Both the position numbers and the translations under genes were made by a program. DNA of 64,000 nucleotides, taken from the NCBI GenBank assembly GCA_964580155.1, contig CAZOJP010000001.1, positions 1 through 64,000 of the forward strand, given 5' to 3'. Origin of the DNA: Intestinibacillus sp964580155. Lineage in GTDB: Bacteria > Bacillota > Clostridia > Oscillospirales > Butyricicoccaceae. The notes below the pieces were generated by a model. It was given only the letters and a program-made list of their open reading frames with translations, was not told the origin of the DNA and ran no database searches. Shown here piece after piece: positions 47,913 to 57,174 of the stretch (the first letter of the stretch is position 1; every line of letters begins with the position of its first letter).

Positions 47913-48953
47913 ATGCAGCAGCTCACGCTCAACGGCGCAGCCGGAATCAGCGACATTTACATCGAAAACGGTCTGCTCGCACACGCGGCGACCCACTGTC
48001 TCGCACATTTTTCGCCCAGCCGCGTGCATATCGTGACCGATTCCCATGTTGCGCCGCTCTATCTTGATGGGTTGCGTGCGCAGTTTAACGTGCCGGTCTC
48101 CGTGACCGCAATCCCGGCCGGCGAGGAACAAAAGCGTCTGTCAACCGTCGAAACCTTGTATCACGATTTTCTTGCGGCAGGCATGACGCGCAAGGATCTC
48201 GTGATTGCGCTCGGCGGCGGCGTCACCGGGGATATCACGGGCTTTGCCGCAGCGACCTTCCTGCGCGGGGTTTCCCTCTGCCAAATCCCGACGACGCTGC
48301 TTGCACAGGTGGATTCCTCGGTCGGAGGCAAGACCGGCGTCGATCTGCCCGAGGGGAAGAATCTGGTCGGGGCATTCTATCAGCCGCGTCTGGTGCTCAT
48401 CGACCCGTCCGTACTCTCCACCCTGCCGCAGCAGACGCTTTGTGATGGCATGGCGGAAATCATCAAATACGGCTGCATCGCAAACACAGAAATCTTGGAT
48501 CTCGTGCGCGCACCGGATTTTCTGTCGCACATTGCGCGCATCATCTATGAATGCGTCAAAATCAAGCGCGATATTGTCGCGGTCGATGAACACGACACCG
48601 GTCTGCGTCAAATTTTAAACTTCGGGCATACAATCGGACATGCTGCAGAAAAGCTGGGCAACTACACCGCGCTGACACACGGGCAGGCGGTTTCCATTGG
48701 CATGGTGGCGGCTATGAAGCTCGCCGCTGCGACCGGCGCCCCCGATTTGACAGACACTGTTACCGAAATTCTGGAGCAGCACCGGCTGCCAACTGCGCTG
48801 CCCTACGATCGGGAGGATATTTACCGTGCACTGCTGTCGGACAAGAAAAATTTCGGCGGCACGATGAACTTTATCTTCGTGCGTACGCTTGGCAATGCGG
48901 AAATACAACCGATTCCGGTGGAACAGCTTCACAAGCTGATGCAAGCACTATAA
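47913..48953 (+). CDS. aroB: 3-dehydroquinate synthase
   Basis: 346-aa NAD- and Zn-dependent cyclase converting DAHP to 3-dehydroquinate. NAD-binding GGGVTGDITGFAAATFLRG, QIPTTLLAQVDSSVGGKTGV, zinc ligands in AEIIKYG (Glu), NFGHTIGHAAE and THGQAVSIGM (His). GGAGG upstream; 24 nt after aroF. Confidence 0.97.
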   Translation: MQQLTLNGAAGISDIYIENGLLAHAATHCLAHFSPSRVHIVTDSHVAPLYLDGLRAQFNVPVSVTAIPAGEEQKRLSTVETLYHDFLAAGMTRKDLVIALGGGVTGDITGFAAATFLRGVSLCQIPTTLLAQVDSSVGGKTGVDLPEGKNLVGAFYQPRLVLIDPSVLSTLPQQTLCDGMAEIIKYGCIANTEILDLVRAPDFLSHIARIIYECVKIKRDIVAVDEHDTGLRQILNFGHTIGHAAEKLGNYTALTHGQAVSIGMVAAMKLAAATGAPDLTDTVTEILEQHRLPTALPYDREDIYRALLSDKKNFGGTMNFIFVRTLGNAEIQPIPVEQLHKLMQAL

Positions 48954-48969
48954 AAGGAGGAGCCACCCT

Positions 48970-50061
48970 ATGGGTTCTGTTTGGGGTAATACCATCAAAA
49001 TTTCGATATTTGGGGAGTCACATGGCGGTGGCATCGGCGTCGTGATCGACGGCTTCCCTGCCGGCATCCCTTATGACGACGCCTTCATCCTGTCCGAAGC
49101 CGCGCGCCGCGCACCGGGCAAAAACAAGCAGTCGACCGCGCGCCGCGAAGCGGATCAGCCCAAGGTGCTGTCCGGTGTTTATGAGGGACGCACGACCGGC
49201 ACTCCCATCAGCGTTGTTATTGAAAACACCGACACACGATCGGTCGATTATCAGAATTTAACCGACCAGCCCCGCCCGGGCCATGCCGATTATACCGGTA
49301 GCGTACGGTATCGCGGCTGCAACGACCCGCGCGGCGGCGGCCACTTCTCCGGACGGCTGACCGCACCGCTCGTATTCGCAGGTGCGTTGTGCAAGCTCTA
49401 CCTCAAGGCGCAGGGCGCGACGGTTGGCGCGCACATTCAATCCATCGCACAAATCCAGGATACGCCGTTCGACGATGTTGCGGTCAGTGCTGCGCAGCTT
49501 GACGCGCTGCGTTTGCAGACCTATCCGATCATCAATCCGCGTGCGGAAAGCGCGATGCTCGCCGCCATTGAGGACGCGCGCCTTGCGGGCGACTCGGTCG
49601 GCGGTGTAATCGAGTGCGCCGCCGTGGGGCTGCCCGCTGGACTGGGCAGCCCGATGTTCGATACGGTGGAGGGACGCATCGCCTCCCTTCTCTACGGGGT
49701 TCCTGCGGTCAAGGGTGTGGAATTCGGCGCAGGTTTTGCGTTTGCTGCGCTACGCGGCTCGCATGCCAACGATGCCTTCTGTCTGGAAGATGGTATCGTG
49801 CGCACGGAAACCAACAACAACGGCGGAGTGCTCGGCGGCATCACAAGCGGCATGCCGCTCATCGTGCGCGCCTGTATTAAACCCACACCGTCCATTTCCC
49901 ACGAACAGGAGACCCTCAAGCTCTCCGACGGCACGATGCAAGCGCTGACCATTCGCGGCAGGCACGACCCCTGCATCGTGACGCGCGCCGCCTCGGTTGT
50001 GGAGGCGGCTGTCGCGATCGCACTGGCAGATCTGGTGGCGGAGGCAAAGGGCTATGCGTGA
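48970..50061 (+). CDS. aroC: Chorismate synthase
   Basis: 363-aa FMN-dependent enzyme forming chorismate from EPSP. Signature GESHGGGIGVVIDGFP near the start, RYRGCNDPRGGGHFSGRLTA, GDSVGGVIE and THEQET-like SHEQETLKL / GRHDPCIVTRAA at the end. AGGAGG precedes the ATG. Its last 8 nt overlap pheA. Confidence 0.97.
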   Translation: MGSVWGNTIKISIFGESHGGGIGVVIDGFPAGIPYDDAFILSEAARRAPGKNKQSTARREADQPKVLSGVYEGRTTGTPISVVIENTDTRSVDYQNLTDQPRPGHADYTGSVRYRGCNDPRGGGHFSGRLTAPLVFAGALCKLYLKAQGATVGAHIQSIAQIQDTPFDDVAVSAAQLDALRLQTYPIINPRAESAMLAAIEDARLAGDSVGGVIECAAVGLPAGLGSPMFDTVEGRIASLLYGVPAVKGVEFGAGFAFAALRGSHANDAFCLEDGIVRTETNNNGGVLGGITSGMPLIVRACIKPTPSISHEQETLKLSDGTMQALTIRGRHDPCIVTRAASVVEAAVAIALADLVAEAKGYA

Positions 50062-51193
50062 ATTGACAGAAATCAGACAGGACATCAATGCGGTCGACGA
50101 GAACATCCGCGCCCTGTTTTTGCAGCGCATGGAGCTTGCGCTTGAGGTAGCGCAGGCAAAAGCACAGACCAATGACAAAATTTTAAAGCCCGAGCGCGAA
50201 GCGGAAATTATCGCCACGCGCTCTGCCGGCATGCCCGAGGAGCTGCGTCACAAATACATTGCACTGCTGCAAAGCATGATGCGCTCCAGCCGCGAATATC
50301 AGTACAGTACGCTGCTCTCGCTGCGCCCGGATCGGTTCCCTGTGCGCTACCTTGAAGTCGAACCCGCCCCGCGCAGCGTCTATTATCAGGGCGTGCCCGG
50401 CGCGTACCAAGAGCTTGCGGCAAGCGCCCTGTTCCCCGACTGTGCGCCGCAGCCGGTCAGCACCTGGGAGCAGGTCTTTCAGGCTGTGCACACCGGCGAG
50501 GCGGACACGGGCGTTGTACCGGTTGAAAACACGACGGCGGGTACAGTCAGCGAGGTTTATGACCTGCTGCTGCAATACGACCTGTCCATCGTGCGCACCT
50601 ATATTAAGAAAATCCGTCACTGCCTTGCGGCGGCACCCGGTACCGCGATGACGGATGTCAGGCGCGTGTGCTCCCATCCGCATGCCCTCCCCCAGTGCAG
50701 CACATTCATTGCGTCGCACGGGCTGGAGATCATCGAAATGCCAAACACCGCAATGGCCGCACAAAGCGTATGCGAAAAGGGCGACCGCTCCACGGCGGCA
50801 ATCTGCTCAAAGGAGGCGGCGGCACGCTACGGCTTGACCGTCCTCGCCGAGGGCATCAACGATCTCGCGCACAACGAAACCCGTTTTATCGCGGTCGGTC
50901 GTGAACTTGTCGTGCTGCCCGATCACAACTGTATCGAGATTGCGTTCCACATCCCGAATCAGGCGGGATCGCTGAGCTCGGTGGTGTCCCTTTTTGCCGA
51001 TTATGGCGTTGATATGGTCAGCATTTACTCCCGTCCGATGAAAGACAGCCCGTGGTGCTATGTTTTTTACATCGATTTTACGGGCAATATGGCAGATCAC
51101 AACATTCAGGCGCTACTCTATCAGTTGCACGAGGAACTCCCCTTTATCAAGGTGATTGGCAGCTATCGCGTCACGGAACCTACGGAGGACTGA
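50054..51193 (+). CDS. pheA: Bifunctional chorismate mutase/prephenate dehydratase
   Basis: 379-aa P-protein leading from chorismate through prephenate to phenylpyruvate. AroQ-type chorismate mutase helices at 1-~85 (LTEIRQDINAVDENIRALFL), prephenate dehydratase at ~105-285 (VYYQGVPGAYQELAA; VPVENTTAGTVSEVYDLL), ACT domain at ~295-370 with GSLSSVVSLFADYGVDMVSIYSRP at the phenylalanine-binding site, so Phe feedback is likely. ATG 50054 overlaps the aroC stop, giving translational coupling. Its presence supports Phe as the T-box signal. Confidence 0.95.
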   Translation: MRELTEIRQDINAVDENIRALFLQRMELALEVAQAKAQTNDKILKPEREAEIIATRSAGMPEELRHKYIALLQSMMRSSREYQYSTLLSLRPDRFPVRYLEVEPAPRSVYYQGVPGAYQELAASALFPDCAPQPVSTWEQVFQAVHTGEADTGVVPVENTTAGTVSEVYDLLLQYDLSIVRTYIKKIRHCLAAAPGTAMTDVRRVCSHPHALPQCSTFIASHGLEIIEMPNTAMAAQSVCEKGDRSTAAICSKEAAARYGLTVLAEGINDLAHNETRFIAVGRELVVLPDHNCIEIAFHIPNQAGSLSSVVSLFADYGVDMVSIYSRPMKDSPWCYVFYIDFTGNMADHNIQALLYQLHEELPFIKVIGSYRVTEPTED

Positions 51194-51196
51194 CCT

Positions 51197-52468
51197 ATGA
51201 AAATCAAAACTTCCGCACCGTTGCGCGGAACAATCACCGTGCCGGGTGACAAATCCATTTCGCACCGCGCGGTGATGCTGGGCGCACTTGCAACGGGCAC
51301 CACCCGCATCACCGGATTCCTGATGGGCGAGGATTGCCTGGCTACGATCGATTGCTTCCGCAAAATGGGAGTCAAAATTGCGGTCGATGATGACGCGGTC
51401 ACGGTGCATGGTGTCGGCCTGCGTGGCCTGCGCCGGCCCCCCGACGCACTTTACACCGGAAACAGCGGCACAACGACGCGGCTGCTGTGCGGCATCCTTG
51501 CAGGGCAGGACTTTTCGTGCACGATTTCGGGCGATGCATCCATTCAAAGCCGCCCGATGGGGCGCGTTATAAAGCCCTTGCGTCTGATGGGGGCAAGCAT
51601 CACGGGCACAAAGGACAATTTCTGCCCGCTCACGCTCGGCGGCGGCACGCTGCACGGCATCACCTATTCCATGCCGGTTGCATCCGCGCAGCTGAAGAGC
51701 GCGGTGCTGCTCGCGGCGCTGTACGCAGACAGCGACACGACCGTACTCGAACCGGCACCGTCGCGCGACCACACCGAGCGTATGTTGCGCGACCTTGGCG
51801 TGACCGTCGAAACCAACGGCAACGCCATCACGCTGACCCCGCCTGCTGAGCTCGTCGCGCGCGATGTTGCGGTGCCTGCGGACATCTCCTCCGCAGCGTT
51901 TTTCCTGGTCGCCGGTGCAATCGTTCCCGGCTCCGTGCTCACAATCCGCAACGTCGGCATCAATCCCACACGCACCGGCATTCTCGACGCGCTTCGCGAG
52001 ATGGGTGCGGACATCGAGCAGTTCAATGTGCGCGGCGGCGCCGAACCGGTGTGCGATCTCACAGTTCGGCACGCCCCACTTCACGGCATCACAATCGGAG
52101 GCGACATCATCCCGCGCCTCATAGATGAATTGCCCGTGCTTGCGGTTGCCGCCGCATTTGCGCAGGGTGAGACCGTGATCCGCGATGCACAGGAGCTGAA
52201 GGTCAAGGAATCCAACCGCATTGCCGCGATGGTGCACGAGCTGTCTAAGGCCGGGGCAGATGCCGAAGAGACCGCGGACGGCATGATCATCCGCGGAGGA
52301 AGGCCGCTGCACGGCGCGCAATTTGAAACCTATCAGGATCACCGCATCGCGATGAGTATGGCGGTTTTCGCGCTTGCGTGCGCAGGGGAAAGCGAGATTC
52401 TGGATCCCGAAGTAGCGGCCGTGTCGTATCCTGATTTTTTCGACACCTTGGCGCATCTGGAGGGCTGA
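51197..52468 (+). CDS. aroA: EPSP synthase (3-phosphoshikimate 1-carboxyvinyltransferase)
   Basis: 423-aa two-domain inverse alpha/beta barrel enzyme adding PEP to shikimate-3-phosphate. Motifs: PGDKSISHRAVMLGAL (Lys-Ser binding shikimate-3-P), YTGNSGTTTRLLCGIL, SRPMGRV, QLKSAVLLA, DELPVLAVAAAFAQG, ELKVKESNRI and DHRIAMS. GGAGG upstream; 3 nt after pheA. Located before its functional predecessors aroE/K in the operon. Confidence 0.96.
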   Translation: MKIKTSAPLRGTITVPGDKSISHRAVMLGALATGTTRITGFLMGEDCLATIDCFRKMGVKIAVDDDAVTVHGVGLRGLRRPPDALYTGNSGTTTRLLCGILAGQDFSCTISGDASIQSRPMGRVIKPLRLMGASITGTKDNFCPLTLGGGTLHGITYSMPVASAQLKSAVLLAALYADSDTTVLEPAPSRDHTERMLRDLGVTVETNGNAITLTPPAELVARDVAVPADISSAAFFLVAGAIVPGSVLTIRNVGINPTRTGILDALREMGADIEQFNVRGGAEPVCDLTVRHAPLHGITIGGDIIPRLIDELPVLAVAAAFAQGETVIRDAQELKVKESNRIAAMVHELSKAGADAEETADGMIIRGGRPLHGAQFETYQDHRIAMSMAVFALACAGESEILDPEVAAVSYPDFFDTLAHLEG

Positions 52469-52472
52469 TCAT

Positions 52473-53858
52473 ATGGTGCTGACGTATGAAGAGTTTCAGC
52501 GTTTCGAGCCTTCGCGGCCGACCTATGCGCTGTTCGGCTGGCCGCTTGGTCACACGATGAGCCCTGAGCTGCACGCTGCGCTATTCGCGACTGACCGCTG
52601 TGATGCGGCGTATATCGGGGTTGCAGTACCGCCCGAGCAGCTTGCCGATGCGCTCGCGCTCGCGGCGCAAAAACTGCGCGGTATCAATCTGACGATCCCC
52701 CATAAAAAGAACGTGATTCCTCTTTTGGATGAGATTGATGACGGCGCACACGATCTAAACTCTGTAAACACTGTTGCCTTTACAGGCGGAAAATCCAAAG
52801 GATATAACACGGATATTTATGGTTTTTCCGCCACTTTAGCGCGCGACGGGGTTACACTTTCTGAAAAAAAAGTGCTGCTGCTGGGTTATGGCGGTGCAGC
52901 GGCAGTCATGGGTTATCACTGCGCAAACGCAGGTGCTCAGGTGCTCATAACCGGCCGCAATGCAGGCAAAGCACAGGCGCTCGCCCGGGAGTTGCAAGCG
53001 GCGCTGCCGGATGCTGCCATCGAGGCCGTGCCCAAGCATCATATACCGAGCGACACTCAAATCGTCATCAACGGAACACCGCTCGGTATGTTTCCGAACG
53101 AGGACGAATGCCCGCTGCGCTTTCTCCCCCGGCATACGGAGTACGTATTCGATGCCATCTATAACCCACCCATGACCTCAACCATTCGCTTGGCGCGCGG
53201 CCGACGCATCAAGACGCGTGACGGCCTTTCCATGCTGGTTTTGCAGGCTGCTCAGGCGCAGACAATCTGGACGGGCCGCACCTTCACGACACAGTCGTGT
53301 GACAGCATCCTCAAGCGGCTGTACGCGCAAATGGCGGTCAAGCGGCTGCATGACAAGTACGGCAAAGGGAATCTCGTGCTCTGCGGTTTCATGGGCTGCG
53401 GCAAAACCACGGCGGGCCGTAAAATCGCACGACTGACCGGCTTGCAGTTTGTTGATGCAGACCACTATTTGGAGGAATGCGAGCAGCGCACCATCCCGGA
53501 TATTTTCGCACAGGACGGCGAAGAGGCGTTTCGCGATTTGGAAAGCAAGTACATCGCACAGCTTGCGCAGCGGAACGGCGCGGTAATCTCACTTGGCGGC
53601 GGCGCGGTGCTGCGCGCGGAAAATGTCGCTGCGCTCAAGCAAAACGGATTGCTCATTCATCTGGATACACCGTTTCACCGCATCGTCAAGAACCTGTCCT
53701 ATTCCTCACATCGTCCGCTGCTTGATCAGGGCGATAAAATGGCACAAACACGCAAATTATATAACGCACGCAAATGTATATATCTCCGTGTCGCGGATCT
53801 GTCCGTGCGCACCGCTCGGTTGTCCGAGCTGATTGACCGCGTCATCCGGAGCATCTAA
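52473..53858 (+). CDS. Shikimate dehydrogenase-shikimate kinase fusion
   Basis: 461-aa fusion of two successive pathway enzymes. Residues 1-~275 are AroE: GWPLGHTMSPELH binds shikimate, catalytic Lys78 in TIPHKK and Asp114 in YNTDIYGF, NADP fold LLLGYGGAA (about 136-144). Residues ~298-461 are AroK: P-loop GFMGCGKTT (305-313), FVDADHYLEE (Asp328/330), FRDLE (Arg354), GGGAVL. A ~20-residue helical linker joins them. Starts 4 nt after aroA with GGAGG upstream. The substrate could pass directly from dehydrogenase to kinase. No frameshift is involved; the frame is continuous. Confidence 0.95.
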   Translation: MVLTYEEFQRFEPSRPTYALFGWPLGHTMSPELHAALFATDRCDAAYIGVAVPPEQLADALALAAQKLRGINLTIPHKKNVIPLLDEIDDGAHDLNSVNTVAFTGGKSKGYNTDIYGFSATLARDGVTLSEKKVLLLGYGGAAAVMGYHCANAGAQVLITGRNAGKAQALARELQAALPDAAIEAVPKHHIPSDTQIVINGTPLGMFPNEDECPLRFLPRHTEYVFDAIYNPPMTSTIRLARGRRIKTRDGLSMLVLQAAQAQTIWTGRTFTTQSCDSILKRLYAQMAVKRLHDKYGKGNLVLCGFMGCGKTTAGRKIARLTGLQFVDADHYLEECEQRTIPDIFAQDGEEAFRDLESKYIAQLAQRNGAVISLGGGAVLRAENVAALKQNGLLIHLDTPFHRIVKNLSYSSHRPLLDQGDKMAQTRKLYNARKCIYLRVADLSVRTARLSELIDRVIRSI

Positions 53859-53931
53859 CGCAGGTCGCGCTTGCGGCGTAAAACCCGCAAGCGTTTGACT
53901 TTCTGTGATATTTAAGAGGGTATTTTCTATT

Positions 53932-56922
53932 ATGTCTTTTCTCAATCGCAAATTTCTTCGATTCACTGCAGGCTTTGTCACCGCGACCACCCTGCTATCG
54001 AGCGGCGCGCTCGCGGCGCTGGACTCCGCATTCTCCTACTCGTACCAGATCGCGGACAGCGCGACCTATACGCGCATAGAGGGAAAAAATGAAAGTGGAC
54101 TTCAAAAAGCAAATTACATTGAATACAAACCGGGCGGCTCGGTTTCACCGATGGCGGTCTATGCCGGCGACACAATTTACGGCAGCAAGGCAACCATCAC
54201 AAATGCCGCAAATTACTTAAAGCAAAAAGGGTACACCCCCATCGGCGGCACCAATGCAGACTTTTTCGTGATGGGCTCCGGTGTGCCGATCGGTATGGTC
54301 ATCAACGATGGTACGCTCGTCAGCTCGGATGCGTGGCAGTACGCCGTCGGCTTCATGGCGGACGGCTCTGCAATCATCGGACAGCCGAGTTCTTCGATGA
54401 AGATTGACGGACCGAGCGGCGCTGTGTGGATCAGCTACTTCAACAAAACGCGCTCTACCGCAGGGATTTACCTGCTCGACAGCAATTATGATGACGAGAC
54501 GCACATCTCGACCAGCGGGAAGAGCATCATTCTCGAACGTGTTGACGACACCCCCGTCAAGGTCGGCGGTCAGGTCAAGCTCAAGGTGATCGCGAAGGGT
54601 GCGGGCAACGGCTCGACCACGATCACGCGCAATCAGATGGTTCTGACGATGGACGATGCGGTGCAGGCAACCTGGATTGACTACCCCATCGGAGAGGAAG
54701 TCACGCTGACCGTTTCCTCCCCCGACTCTCGCTGGAACAATGTCGCCTACGCGGTGGGCGGCAAGAATCTCGTTAAAAACGGCGTCACTTCTACAACGGG
54801 CATCGACGGCGGTTCCTCCGTGCGCGCACGCACTGCGGTCGGCATCAAGGACGACGGCACAGTCGTGCTCTACGAAATTGACGGCAACCAATCCTCCTAC
54901 AGCGCCGGTATGACGGCAGCGCAGCTCGGCAGCGAGCTAAAGAGCCTGGGCTGCAACAACGTGCTCTGCCTGGACGGCGGCGGCTCCTCCGCGATGACGG
55001 TGCGCATTCCGGGCGAAGCCGATGCCAAGCTCATTTCCAGCCCGTCAGACGGCGCGCAGCGCTCCACCGCCAACTTCCTGTTTCTTGTCAACAAGGCGAC
55101 GCCGGACGGTATCGTGCGTCATGTACACTTCCGTCCGAGTCACTACTATATTCTCCCCGGTGCATCCACCTACTTTGCCGCATGGGGGTCGGATAGCACC
55201 TATGCCCCGGCGAAGCTGCCGGACGACATGACGTATGCCGCGTCCGCAGGTACGATTGATGCGTCCGGTCAGATTTTTACCGCACCGGATACCTCCGGCG
55301 TTGTCACCCTATCGGGTACTTCTGCGGACGGTACGGTCTCAGGCAGCCACAAGCTGAGCGTCACGACCGCAGTCGACAGCATCAAGCTGCAAAGCGGCGG
55401 TCAGTCGGTTTCGTCCGTTTCGCTGCGCGGCGGTCAATCGATCAATATCGACGCGCTTGTTTATCACCAGCAAACACCAATGGCCGCGCGTGACGAGCTG
55501 CTCAGCTGGAGCGTCAGCGGCGACATCGGCACGGTTGACGGCAGCGGCGTGTTTGTTGCCAACGAAAAACCCGCGACCGGCAAGCTGACCTGTTCCTACG
55601 GCGCTGTCTCGTCCAGTCTCACGATTAACGTCGGCCTGTCCGATCCGCCGGCCTTAACGACGGTGCAGGATTTTGAATCCGCACAGCCGTTTGAAAGCGA
55701 GACCTTCGAGCTCACACGTGTAACGGACTATAATGCGATTGCCCGCGGCAAGGGTGCCCTCAGCGTTGCCTTGCCCGCGCAGACAACCGGAGAGCTTCTC
55801 GCAGGCCGCACGCTGACCGACGGCATGGGCTATCTGTCGCTCTATGCCAAGGGTACGGTGGCAGATGTCACGATCTCCGCGCTGTTTGAAAATGATGCGG
55901 GTGACACGATTGTGACACCGCTATCCGGAAGCATGAGCACGGAAAGCTTTACACAGCTCACCTGCCCCCTGCCCCAGGATGCGACCGCATTGACCGGCTT
56001 TCTCGTTAAGAGCACAGATGCGGGCACGCTGTATCTCGATCACATTCTCCTGAGTAAGGAAGCTGTAAGCAACACCGATGCACCTGCGATTACCCTGACG
56101 CAAGCGCCCACGCAGGTATCTGCCGGTGCGACCGCTACGATTACCGCACGCATCGCTATGAATAACGGGCGGTATGTCTTGCGCCCTGAGAACGTGACAG
56201 CGACGGTGGACGGCATCAAGTCCTCCGCGGTTTACAGCACCTCCAGCGGAACGATTTCCGTTGTGACGGGCGCGCTCGGCCAGGGACTGCACCAGATTTC
56301 GATCGAAGCGATCGATGATGCGGGCAATCGCGCACGGAAAACAGTCTCTGTTACCGCAGGCGAAGCCGCCTCCTCCACGTTTGCGGACACAGCGACCCAT
56401 TGGGCAAACGGCTACATCAATTTTGCCGCAAACAAGGGACTGCTGAAGGGCGAAACCGCAAACGACGTGACGAACTTCAACCCCGCTCGCAATCTGCGCC
56501 GCAGTGAGTTTGCGGTGATTATGGCACGTTATCTGGATTTGAACCCTCTTGAGGGTGAGACGCTCCCCTTTGCCGATGCTGCGTTGATTCCCGATTGGGC
56601 GGATAGCGCCGTGCAGGCATGCTATCAGGCCGGCATCATGGGCGGACAGCTCGATACTGCGAGCGGCAAGACTTACTTCAATCCGAATGCCAACATCACC
56701 CGCGCCGAGGTCATGACCGTCATGTCGCGTGTCCTGCCGCGCGGCTATGTCGCCGCCGCTGCTTCGTTCACGGATGAAGCCTCCATTCCGAGTTGGGCGG
56801 CTTTGCATGTGCGTTATACCGTCGCTGCCGGACTCATCTCCGGCTATGAAGACGGCAGCATCCGCGCCGGCGGCAATATCACCCGTGCAGAGATTGCAAA
56901 GGTTTTTAGCACCCTGTACTAA
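53932..56922 (+). CDS. Exported phosphodiester glycosidase (NAGPA domain) with SLH modules
   Basis: 996-aa surface protein. Signal peptide at 1-~28 (FTAGFVTATTLLSSGALA). The NAGPA/phosphodiester glycosidase domain covers ~75-385 with YTPIGGTNADFFVMGSGVPI and NVLCLDGGGSSAMTV motifs; relatives cleave GlcNAc-phosphodiesters, so a teichoic-type polymer is a candidate substrate (inference). Bacterial Ig-like and beta-sandwich modules fill ~390-800. Three SLH modules at ~815-996 (FADTATHWANGYINF; FNPNANITRAEVMTVM; AGGNITRAEIAKVFS). GAGGG lies 11 nt before the ATG. Single gene after the aro operon. Confidence 0.85.
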   Translation: MSFLNRKFLRFTAGFVTATTLLSSGALAALDSAFSYSYQIADSATYTRIEGKNESGLQKANYIEYKPGGSVSPMAVYAGDTIYGSKATITNAANYLKQKGYTPIGGTNADFFVMGSGVPIGMVINDGTLVSSDAWQYAVGFMADGSAIIGQPSSSMKIDGPSGAVWISYFNKTRSTAGIYLLDSNYDDETHISTSGKSIILERVDDTPVKVGGQVKLKVIAKGAGNGSTTITRNQMVLTMDDAVQATWIDYPIGEEVTLTVSSPDSRWNNVAYAVGGKNLVKNGVTSTTGIDGGSSVRARTAVGIKDDGTVVLYEIDGNQSSYSAGMTAAQLGSELKSLGCNNVLCLDGGGSSAMTVRIPGEADAKLISSPSDGAQRSTANFLFLVNKATPDGIVRHVHFRPSHYYILPGASTYFAAWGSDSTYAPAKLPDDMTYAASAGTIDASGQIFTAPDTSGVVTLSGTSADGTVSGSHKLSVTTAVDSIKLQSGGQSVSSVSLRGGQSINIDALVYHQQTPMAARDELLSWSVSGDIGTVDGSGVFVANEKPATGKLTCSYGAVSSSLTINVGLSDPPALTTVQDFESAQPFESETFELTRVTDYNAIARGKGALSVALPAQTTGELLAGRTLTDGMGYLSLYAKGTVADVTISALFENDAGDTIVTPLSGSMSTESFTQLTCPLPQDATALTGFLVKSTDAGTLYLDHILLSKEAVSNTDAPAITLTQAPTQVSAGATATITARIAMNNGRYVLRPENVTATVDGIKSSAVYSTSSGTISVVTGALGQGLHQISIEAIDDAGNRARKTVSVTAGEAASSTFADTATHWANGYINFAANKGLLKGETANDVTNFNPARNLRRSEFAVIMARYLDLNPLEGETLPFADAALIPDWADSAVQACYQAGIMGGQLDTASGKTYFNPNANITRAEVMTVMSRVLPRGYVAAAASFTDEASIPSWAALHVRYTVAAGLISGYEDGSIRAGGNITRAEIAKVFSTLY

Positions 56923-56938
56923 ATCAAAGCGTCATGGC

Positions 56939-56973
56939 AAAAGGCCGGGCACCCATAGAGCGCTCGGCCTTTT
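56939..56973 (+). terminator. Terminator after the NAGPA/SLH gene
   Basis: AAAAGGCCGGGC pairs with GCTCGGCCTTTT (one G-T), followed by TTGTC. Confidence 0.78.
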
Positions 56974-57065
56974 GTCTTGCAGCAAATTATCGATGATGCC
57001 CTGCACTTTCGGCATGCGCTTTTTGCAACTTTCACAAATACGCTGTGCTTTTTCGCAGAAAATGT

Positions 57066-57094
57066 TTGACAAGCTGTAAATGCTGTGGTATCAT
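57066..57094 (+). promoter_or_regulatory. SigA-type promoter of the 99-aa gene
   Basis: TTGACA (57066-57071), 17-bp spacer, TATCAT (57089-57094). Confidence 0.8.
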
Positions 57095-57104
57095 GTTACC
57101 GTAA

Positions 57105-57154
57105 TGTAACTTTTGAATGTAACTATTCTGTAATCATATACACCGAACTGTAAC
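57105..57154 (+). repeat. TGTAAC direct repeats in the 5' leader
   Basis: TGTAAC at 57105-57110, 57118-57123 and 57149-57154, with TGTAAT at 57129-57134, all in the same orientation between the promoter and the ribosome site. Steps are 13, 11 and 20 nt. Possible binding sites for a regulator or RNA-binding protein. Confidence 0.5.
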
Positions 57155-57174
57155 GAAACCAAAGGAGATGTCTT

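Noticed and set aside
51113..52456. 447-aa minus-strand frame in aroA
   Set aside because: Antisense to EPSP synthase, Cys/His/Arg-rich shadow composition.
56939..57065. Searched for a small RNA or gene between the NAGPA gene and the 57-kb promoter
   Set aside because: Only the terminator hairpin is supported; no promoter-terminator pair or coding frame stands out.
57105..57154. TGTAAC repeats considered as a CRISPR or terminator
   Set aside because: Hexamers only, spacing 11-20 nt, no dyad structure.
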